This document shows positions 55,450-64,000 of a DNA stretch of 64,000 nt, piece after piece (the first letter of the stretch is position 1; each line of letters opens with the position of its first letter). This DNA is from Paguma larvata (Eukaryota > Chordata > Mammalia > Carnivora > Viverridae), in assembly GCA_030068075.1 (NCBI GenBank), contig CM057835.1:43258215-43322214 (forward strand), in the 5' to 3' direction. The notes beneath the pieces are model-generated. The model was not told the origin of the DNA. It searched no databases and worked only from the letters and a program-made list of their open reading frames with translations. Both the position numbers and the translations under genes were made by a program.

Positions 55450-58400
55450 AGACCTAGTGAAAGTCAAGTTCAGGGTCTGAAATAAATTTAATAACTCCTG
55501 TGTCCTGATTATAAGGATTGGTGTCTGTGGAAAAATGCAATGTCTGCTGGCTGCGGACAAATTCCTTTGCTATCCTAGCCCCATCGATGAGGTGGAGCAA
55601 GGCAGGCATGTTTAGAAGAGAGAATGATGTGGCAAACTGATGAGAAGGCGCGTAGTTCTTTCCAGCTTTAGTTTGCACCCCCTCACACACCCAGGAGAAG
55701 CAAGCATAGACTGGAGGATTCCAGTGTAAATAGTTTACTTGGGAGGTGGTCCAGGACACAGGGGCAGGGAAGTGGGCAAGTGTGATCACAAAGGAGAGGA
55801 AGCATTCGAAGAACCCATTCAGGATTTCTCTGGCTGACTGTGGTTGACATGGTTGGTGTGACAGAAAAGACTGTTGTTTGAATCCCACGGTTATGTGCTC
55901 ACTTTTGCATTCCCTTCCTCATAAGGTGGGTACATTCATCCAAGGCAATATTACAGGCAATTCCATTGCTCTCAGAAAGCAGTGCTGGATGAGGTATAGT
56001 GGAGAGGAAAGAAAAACCTAGACCCACAATACGTATCCGTTCAAACACCTACGAATTGCTGCTCTCCAGGGTGAGCAAGGGCTCAATGTAATCAAATTGC
56101 CACCAAGTGCAATGTGTCCTATTTCAAAGTCTGAAAGGGCTTATCGAATATTGTGCTTCTTTCTGAGTAGCAGCAGGTGCAAGGTATAACATCTGTCTTT
56201 GGACCCCAGACCGCTGGACCTCCAAAATTTTCACCATATGGCCTACCTGTTATCTCTGAAGGGTTTATTTTCTAATCACAGGCATGAGTGTTTCTTACCA
56301 GGGCATCTGTCATATTTGTCCCTTCCTGCTCCTTGGGTTGAATTAATAATGTCATCAATGTGGTGGAGCAGCGGATGTTTGGGGATCCCTTTGATGATCA
56401 AGCTCTCTTTGGACTGCACTATGAAAGTGAGCAGAAGAGTTCATGAAACTCCAGGACAAGACAGTTAATGCATACTCATGTCAATTCTAAGTGAATGCAA
56501 ATTTCTGGTTCTCCTTGCCACTCGGGATCAAAAGAACTCAATTACCAGATCAGTAGTAGCATCATTTGTTCTATAAGATAAGACATCTGCATTAGAACTG
56601 AGATTGGGGTGAATAATTCCTTAAGTTTACAAGTCTTTGTCACCTACCGCAAGACACCTGTTTTTAATCAAAAGTGAGACTGATGAATTAAATACGGATT
56701 TAATAAGGATCTTTTAAGTCTTTAAGTATGGCTCTACTCCCTGCCATTTCTCTTCCGGGCACAGCTTTGCTTCCAATGTCCTCTTTTGGAATGGAGGGAG
56801 TTGGAAGTTTTAAGGCTTCCACTTGGCCTTTCCTTTCATTATAACTCTTAGCTCACAGATCAGGGAATTAATGTGAGGTTTCTTCTGGCTACTAAGAATA
56901 TCAAAACCAGATATATATTGAGAGTGTAGGGAAATGACCCAGGTAGGTGTATAGACACAGTAGACCCACTGTGAGGCAGACTTGGACCAGTAGTTATCAT
57001 CTGACTTCTGTATGCTTCTCCATCCTCTCTTCAGCCCTGCCTCACCAAAAAGAAGCCATGATGGTGTTTTTGGTACCCTGGTATAAATTTCATTCAAATG
57101 CTATAACCAGGAGTCCTAAAAGAATTTGAGTTACTTCCTTCTATCCCAGTGTTCAGGTACTCTGGAAATACATGTAAGTCCGGTTGAGATGGAGTTGGGG
57201 AAATTGTTCCTGATGCCTCCTGAATCTTTCAGAGTTTTTCCTAAAGGAATGTGGCCTCTCATTCAATTGGCGTGAGAGCTGGCTGGTTCGGGAAACCGGG
57301 CAAAGAGTCAAATTTTTCAATTGCAGTAACTAAAATCACCCACTCTGGATCATTTTTGGTTACATTGGTTAAATAGCACTGTCAATGGCTGCTCATTCAT
57401 CTAGCTTCTTGGACTACCTTGTTCTGTGAGCCATTACTACAGATCTCTGCTGTTAGAATCCCAGCTGCTATTCAGCTCTGTTACCCTTTTCAAAATTCCC
57501 TTCCCCTTGCCTGTGATGGTGAAGTACAATTACCTGGCTTCTGCTATTCTGAAATCCTTCCATCCCCTGTGATCCTAGGGAACCCATTTCCATAGTGGTA
57601 TTCCCTATTATCAACATTGGCCAATCGGATAAATTGTGAGATTTAGCAAAAAGCAAAACAAAGCAAAACAAATAAACAAAGAAAACAACATGCAACAGGT
57701 GCCCAGTTAAATTTGAATTTAAAACAGCAGGGAATAAGTGCTTAGCAAAAGTATGCCCAAATATTGCATGCTATGTTTTATCTGGCAGCCCTACCTACAG
57801 AGGAATAGTGAAATCTTTACTGCTTTAGAGAAAGGAGTGTTCTCTTCTCAATAATAGAAGCAGTTGGTGAGATCTCTGATCTTACATAACATTTCTTCCA
57901 GCAAGATGAACTCTCTGAGCTTTTGGAACCCTCCTTCAATATTTTGTCAAGGAAGTTTTGCCACTTTCACCCTATGTATATGTTCTACTATTTTCTCCAA
58001 ACTGGAAAGAGGCATCTCCACAGTATAGGTATCCTTGCCAGGACATTAAATCCTCAGCTGTGGGTGAACACTTTTGTGGCAATAAACTGTCTCTTATCCA
58101 GTCTTACATTAATACCTCACCACAGTCCAGCATCTTCAAGATCTCTTCCCAAACATGTTCTCCTGGTTCATCCTGGGCATTTTAGTTAGATCATATGTGT
58201 TCTTTTCCCACAGTAAGTGATGTTGTAATATGGTCCCAGTTAATAGTACAGAGACAGAAAAGGGAGGTGCGGCACATCTGGAGGATGGTTAGTATCATTT
58301 TGGGAGTCATCTCTCTCTGAATGATCTTCACGCAAGGGGGGGTCTCCAAATTTTTAGCAAGGGGGAGTATGCCACTTCTTCCAGCCTAGAGGGCTCAGGG

Positions 58401-59345
58401 GACTCTGGGGTTCAAGGTCCTCAAGTGTTTCTTCTAAATGTCCCTATCCCAGGTCTCAAGGTCCTTTCATCCTTTACCAGAGTTCTGACTTTACTGCAGA
58501 AGGCCATGAATTGAGTTTCTGGGTGACACAACTACCTCTCTATCAGATCCTGGCCTGATTTTTCAACACAAGCTACCTTCCCATTGCAGGAGATAAAAGA
58601 TCCCTCTAAACACTGCTATAAAGACTTCCTAGATTTCATGAGGCCTTGGAATGATAGGTGGGTGACCTGAAGTTCCCTTCATTACTTCACTTAAACTTAA
58701 CAGTAATCAATTAATGCCATAATCCATGATTATCACTCTTTTCTTAGAATGGTAGAGAGATTTTACAAGACAGTTCATCCCTCTGAGCTTGTATCTCATT
58801 CCACAACTGGAGTCTTCGTAATGGTGGTGCTGTGGCACACCAGAAGTTATCACTTCACTACCCTAATTCTAGTACCAACTATCTTAATTTGGATTCCTCC
58901 AGAGGGAAATCCTGCAAGAGCATTAGGGTGCCAGTAGTTTATTTAGGAAGTGATCTCAGGAACTTGGGGGGGGGCGGAAATGAAGGAAAGAAAAAAAGGA
59001 AAGTAACCAACAAAGGACACATTAGCAGACAAGTCACTTCCTCGAGTGATATAGCTTAATTCTAGAATTCAGGTCTCCAGATTACCTACTGAGGGGCTAG
59101 GGAGCTGGAATACTGACTTAGCAACCATCTTTGATGGTTGATTGAGGGCTGTTCTAGACACAGAGGAAGCACTAATCCTCCAGCACTTGTGATCTGCCCC
59201 ACTATGAAGCACAGCAGTGATGCTGGTAGTTGTAAATTGGTGGCTCACACTGAAGCAATGACACCTGACAAGAGAGGCATCTTCTCTTGTCCACAATGTA
59301 CTAGAATTTTCAAAGACCTAACTTATCCAATAGATCTTGTTCTCT
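55450..59345 (-). pseudogene. Probable ERVL remnant, antisense
   Basis: An IDD reverse-transcriptase motif, read as HIDD, lies at 56362-56351 on the minus strand, and the sequence after it has the same lysine/glutamate-rich connection pattern as the sense ERVL relic at 15.8-16.4 kb. Similar blocks near the two ends (plus strand 55730-55760 GTTTACTTGGGAGGTGGTCC and 58930-58960 GTTTATTTAGGAAGTGATCTC) may be remnants of the two LTRs. The middle (57150-58750) would then be gag. No intact frame exists and no viral function is possible. The extent is inferred, while the pol call is the better supported part. Confidence 0.4.
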
Positions 59346-59379
59346 TGGGAGACTGATGTATATATGTTTATTTTGTTTA

Positions 59380-60060
59380 TTTTAAAAATTATTTCTTTAT
59401 CTTTTTAGACTAAATCTATTCATATTGTTCAAATGTAAGCATAACAAAATTTAAATGGGGCCATAGAGAAATGTCTCCTTCCATGTATCTCTTCAGATAC
59501 TTATTTTCTACCTAATCCCTCACAGGGAACCACTGTTAATGGTTTCATACTTTCAAATATAATCTTCCAGAGATTACATTAAATATAAAAATGTATTTCA
59601 CCTCCCTCCCCTCTTTGTACACAAATGTAAATAATACACACACACATATATACATACACATATATATGTAGATATATATGTTATCCCCTATCATTTTTTT
59701 CCTATCCAACAATACGGGGGTTATTTTTTCATATCAGCACATTAGCATATCTGCTGCATAGTAATCCAACGTATAGTTGGAATTTACTATAAATGAGCAT
59801 TTAGGTTTCCATCATTTGTTTTTACCAAGATTCTTCTCTGAATAACTTTAAAGACAAGTATTTTCACACACGTGAAGGTGTATCTATATGTGTGACTATC
59901 TTATAAAATGAATTTTTAGAAGTAGAATTGATATGTCAAAGTCTGGATGCATTTTTAATTTTGATAATCGTTGCCAAATTGTCCTTCCAAGAGTTTAAAT
60001 GAACTAGAGCTCTCTAAAAAATTGAGTCAATTTCCTATTATTACTCCTGTCTATGGGGAG
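59380..60060 (-). mobile_element. L1M-type antisense fragment
   Basis: Antisense L1 ORF2 C-terminal region: CTGCATAGTAATCCAACGTATAG, AAATGAGCATTTAGGTTTCC, TTAGAAGTAGAATTGATATGTCAAAG and TTGCCAAATTGTCCTTCCAAG (59971-59991) appear in the order expected for an old L1M. Contains the CA/TA repeat below. Confidence 0.7.
59637..59685. repeat. (CA)n/(TA)n simple repeat
   Basis: ACACACACACATATATACATACACATATATAT-type tract. Confidence 0.85.
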
Positions 60061-61589
60061 ATCTTAACTTCTTTAAATTGGCGGGACAGGTGAGTTAACA
60101 CTTCTAGAAAATATCCTTAGTCTGTGAAATACTCGATGACATTTTGAAATTGTTAGTGGCATTTTTATGCTAAAGAACTGTCCAAAGCAAAAATTAAAAT
60201 AATTTAGCTGCTACTGTGCATAAATAATTGATAAGAATCTTGGAAAAAAACAAGTCTATCTTTAGAGGCTGAAATATGGAAAACTTTGACAGCTGTTTCT
60301 TAAAAACAAAGGAAGCCCATTTTGGCATCTCTATTCTGACAGATAATGTCATAGTTTTGTGAGATCTGTGTGCTCCCCACATTTTGAACATCAATATATA
60401 AATACCTCAGTTGGTAACTATTCTGAACAGACCAATTTCTTAATGAGTATCTGAGTTTGAGTTTAACAACAAAGAAATCAGTTGCTACTCTTGTTATTGC
60501 CAAAGAGTTATATTCCAGAAACCTATGCATTCCAGAAGTTTTTCTTTATGACACCGCGGACACCATTGTCAGAATCTATCAAAAAACATGTGGCAAAAGG
60601 AAACTTTAACTGCGTTTCCTTCGTTTTAGACAAGCCACCCTCACTGTCCACTTCTGTTGGAAAAAAAGAAAATGAATTTCTTACACTCTCCCCAGGCTGA
60701 AAAGATAGTCTATAGCATGCACACCAAAATCCTTCTTTTCCCACCTGCAAGATTGATTAATCTATAGCATAAAAAAATGTAAATCTTTGGGGATCTTGTC
60801 ACTTTTATGGCCTGTAGAAGATGAATTCAAGCAAGATTTCAATATTGCTTGGGCCTCTGGCCCCAAAATAATATAGCCATGTCACCAGGGGAGAGTCTGT
60901 GGGAACATGCTGTTCTGTAACAGTTTACAGATTCATAAAAAGTATTGATCAAGTTTCATCTCCTGTAGTTCTAAATAGAGTATTAAGGGATTTTATCTTC
61001 TAGACTACAGCCGCCCAATAATGCTAAGCATGGCAGTGAACAAACACATGAAAATCAAATACAACCAACAAACACAAAAGCATCTGGCTTTGTGTTTAAC
61101 TCAACTATCATCAAGTTAATGGTGCAGTCATGTAAAGCCTCTCCTTTTAATTAAATAATTAGCATTTTTCTGATGGACAGCTTTATGCTTGGCCACACTG
61201 GCTGTCTGTAGAAAGTAGAGCTAGCAGGCTTATCTTGGCAGAATAATTTGTACAGCTTCACAAAGATTTCAAAGAGCATCTACTCACTTCCTTTTGGGTT
61301 ATAATCTCCTGACCATTTCCCTACATTTTCACTGGAGCATTGGGTATTGCAATATTAACATTTCAGCATGGTCCTGGTTCTCAAGTTCAAGGATTGGACA
61401 ACTCCGGAAACTTAGTTTTTGAAAAAGGCTCACAACATATCACAATAAGGTTTAATTTTTATTTTTATTTTTTGAAATTGTGCCTATGGATTTTTTTTCT
61501 GTAAGTCATCCAGTATAATGTTTACCACTGAGCAAATGTTTACTGCATCACTGAGATGTTATTTCTCTTGGCCAACCGTCCCTTTAAGT
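60061..61589. other. Unassigned sequence
   Basis: No gene or repeat family recognised. The frames at 60482-60700 and on the opposite strand have no supporting signal. Confidence 0.4.
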
Positions 61590-61850
61590 TTTAGATTTTT
61601 CAAAAATTTTATTGAGACATAATTGATATATAACATATTATTTTCAGGTGTGCAACAGGGTGATTCTATACATGCATATAGTGTGAATTGATCACCATAG
61701 TAAGTCTAGTTAACTTCCACTATCACAGGTAGCTACGAAATTTTTTCCTTGTGACAAGAACTTAATTCCCTCTTAGCAACTTCCAAATATACTATACGGT
61801 ATGATTAGCTATAGTCATCATATTGTACATTAGATGTTTTTGTAGATATT
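61590..61850 (-). mobile_element. L1M 3'UTR fragment
   Basis: Antisense: ATTTTATTGAGACATAATTGATATATAAC, TTTCAGGTGTGCAACAGGG, GATCACCATAGTAAGTCTAGTTAAC and TAGCAACTTCCAAATATACTA. Confidence 0.85.
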
Positions 61851-63064
61851 TTAAAGGGTAATAAAAGATCCTGATCAGAATGCCAATACTCTTTCACCCT
61901 TCTGAGACAAACAAACAAACATTCATTTATATGAAGGAGGTATTTCAGATCAAATACTATTTGTACTCTTGGCAATAAGTAAAAATTCCATAAATAAATT
62001 TACAGTGTGTGCTCTTGTAAAACTCTGGACATCTCTGATCCTTTTTATATGGAAGAAAATACAAACAGATCAATCTACTTGCATATATAGCCCTAAGATC
62101 TATTTACAAAGTTCTGTTTCCTATCATGAACGTAGTCTCAAAGAAGAGGGATGCTTCTATATTCTTTTTTTCTTTAAGAGGAATTGGTGAAAAGAAGAGA
62201 TCTGAGGTGGGAGTTTTCTAGAAAAGGCACATCTTCTTCATTGTGTTATCAGCCAAAGATCTAAAATCTAATTGTTAAAAATGTTATTTGCATTTTTAAG
62301 ACACTTACTATTCAGAGGTAGTTAATGTGTATTTAAATGTTTCTCTAATTAAATTGGGAAAACAAGTAATCTTCATTATTAATGAATTTTTTAAAGAGGC
62401 TTTCAACAGAGCAACGGGGCAGTTAGTGACAGCTTGCTTACTTCCATAGATGAAAGAGATGTTATTTTTCTCAATAGGCATTTTATGATAGATTTGATTA
62501 TGACTCTTATTTTATTGTTGATGAAACTAGTCTCCTTCCTGGGTCCACATGAGGGGATAATTTCCAACTACACTGAGCTCAGAGATTTTATTTTTTCTTC
62601 AAGAAATAAATTCTCCACCTAATAATGCACCTATTTTAAATGAAAAATCAATATCACTTCAAGAAATAAATCTTTTATTCTCAAAGACATACTGTGGACT
62701 TCAGGTGAACAATGAATTAACATCTTTAACTTCACTAATATAAACAATTACCATGGAGATGTTTAAACAGTGCAGATGCAAAATGGGCATATGATGTAAG
62801 CAAATCCAGCAGAAAAATTTTGCTGTTTTCAATCATTTCTCTAGAAGTAACTACACAAATGAGTATTCTCATAAAGACAGTTCATGAGTTGTAGCTGGTA
62901 CGCATACTCTATAAGTAGAATTACCATTGAACTAAGTTGTTGGTTTTTTTTTCTGTAAAATGAGAAAATTAAGATCGGAGTTTTCCAAGATTCCTCTATT
63001 TTTTTTCTTACCCCCCCTTTTTGAGGGATTCTGTATATTTATTTCAGAGTGAAAAGCTTTTGTT
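61851..63064. other. Unassigned sequence
   Basis: No gene recognised. A repeated TTCAAGAAATAAAT motif occurs at 62599-62612 and 62658-62671. Confidence 0.4.
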
Positions 63065-63385
63065 TCCCTTTAAGTTTTATTGAGATATAACAGACACACA
63101 GTGTAAGTTTAAGGTGTATGGCATAATGACTAGACTTATATATATTATGAAAAGATTACTACAATAAGTTTAGTTAAATCCACCATTTTGTATAAACATT
63201 AGAGAAAAGAAATCCTTTTTTCTCATGATGAGAACTCTGAATGACTTCGGAACACACGGTACAGCAGTGCTAACTTGAGTCACCATGTTGTACATTACAT
63301 CACCAGTACTTACCCATCTTATAGCTGGAAGTTTATGCCTTTGACCGCTGTCCCGCCATGCCTCCACCCCCACTGTTAGGATGCC
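63065..63385 (-). mobile_element. L1M 3'UTR fragment, second copy
   Basis: Antisense and similar in order to the copy at 61590: GTTTTATTGAGATATAACAGAC, AGTTTAGTTAAATCCACCATTTTG, CACCATGTTGTACATTACATC and TATAGCTGGAAGTTTATGCC. Probably an independent insertion. Confidence 0.85.
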
Positions 63386-64000
63386 TCTAATTCTGTCACG
63401 AGTTTCATCACAAGAACACTCGCTCTCACTGCTTTCTGATCCAGAGGTGTATCACCTGGGTATCCTAAGGAAGGAGGTCTAACTGTGTCCCTACTCCCCT
63501 TTTGGCCTTCTTGGGCAAATGTTATTGAACATAGGTCAGACTGCTAGTGCCATTGAGGAATCCATGGTTCCACCAACAACCTGTCTACAGGAGGTTATGT
63601 CCTGCCCCATACTTCAGGAAGAAATCTGTCCAAAGCACCAATATATAGAAACTCAGGGCCCGAGAACTACATTCTCAAACCAGGCCTCTATATCTCTCCC
63701 TGGACTGGTAGTAAACATTCCTGGAGGGGGAGCTAGGGAGTAAGGCACTCAAGTCCTTGGCTGTCCATGGCTTCTTTTAAAATGGAATCACTCACGATGC
63801 ACAGAAATAGACGCCCGTCAGTGGACAACCAGGACTCCTAGAACATGTCCAAAACCAAACAGAATTTTGTTTACTGCCTCTAAGAAGGGCTTATGAAGTG
63901 ACAGCAGAAAGTGTGTTAAAGTTTAGGAGCTATCAACAACCTCTTTCCATCTGCTGACCATTTTTACCATTTTCCTTTATTCTACCTGCTTGATTATAAT
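63386..64000. other. Unassigned sequence to window end
   Basis: No gene or repeat family recognised. Confidence 0.4.

Overview
The window is vertebrate nuclear DNA, AT-rich and dense in interspersed repeats. It carries more than twenty copies of the tRNA-derived Carnivora SINE (CAN-SINE). Most have the feliform internal segment (GTGCTGACAGCTCAGAGCC) and CT-rich tail, so the source is most likely a cat-family carnivoran. I found no functional protein-coding gene with confidence, no RNA gene and nothing prokaryotic. It reads as intergenic or deep intronic sequence. One short stretch (30690-30821) has the shape of an internal exon, but I cannot name its gene.

1-12.8 kb: an antisense MaLR LTR cut by a SINE, L2 and MIR relics, a DNA-transposon relic, a large SINE-derived tetranucleotide microsatellite (6.3 kb), and an old L1 3' end split by a SINE (9.4-10.6 kb). 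12.8-20.6 kb: an old sense-strand ERVL pol relic into which an L1M inserted. That L1M keeps its 5' and 3' ends but lacks most of ORF2, and it was later invaded by a MaLR LTR and two SINEs. 20.6-41.8 kb: MER20, MIR, L2, SINEs, L1 3' ends, an MLT1-type LTR, a hAT-type relic and long stretches of unassigned sequence.

42-50 kb is the most informative part. An old sense-strand L1M carries a Tigger-like element, two antisense SINEs and a 4.75-kb antisense insertion. That insertion is a chimera. On the minus strand it begins with the spliced 5' end of presenilin-1 (PSEN1) mRNA: 5'UTR plus roughly the first 110 codons. It switches abruptly to carnivore L1 ORF2 and 3'UTR, and a 17-bp target-site duplication flanks the whole unit. 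This is the expected product of L1 reverse transcriptase jumping from L1 RNA to PSEN1 mRNA during target-primed reverse transcription.

50-64 kb: MIR, paired SINEs, a structurally perfect 740-bp class I ERV solo LTR (7-bp terminal inverted repeat, 4-bp duplication), more SINEs, a probable antisense ERVL remnant (55.4-59.3 kb) and three antisense L1M fragments. Family names come from recognising consensus features by eye. Target-site duplications, terminal repeats and frames were read directly from the sequence.
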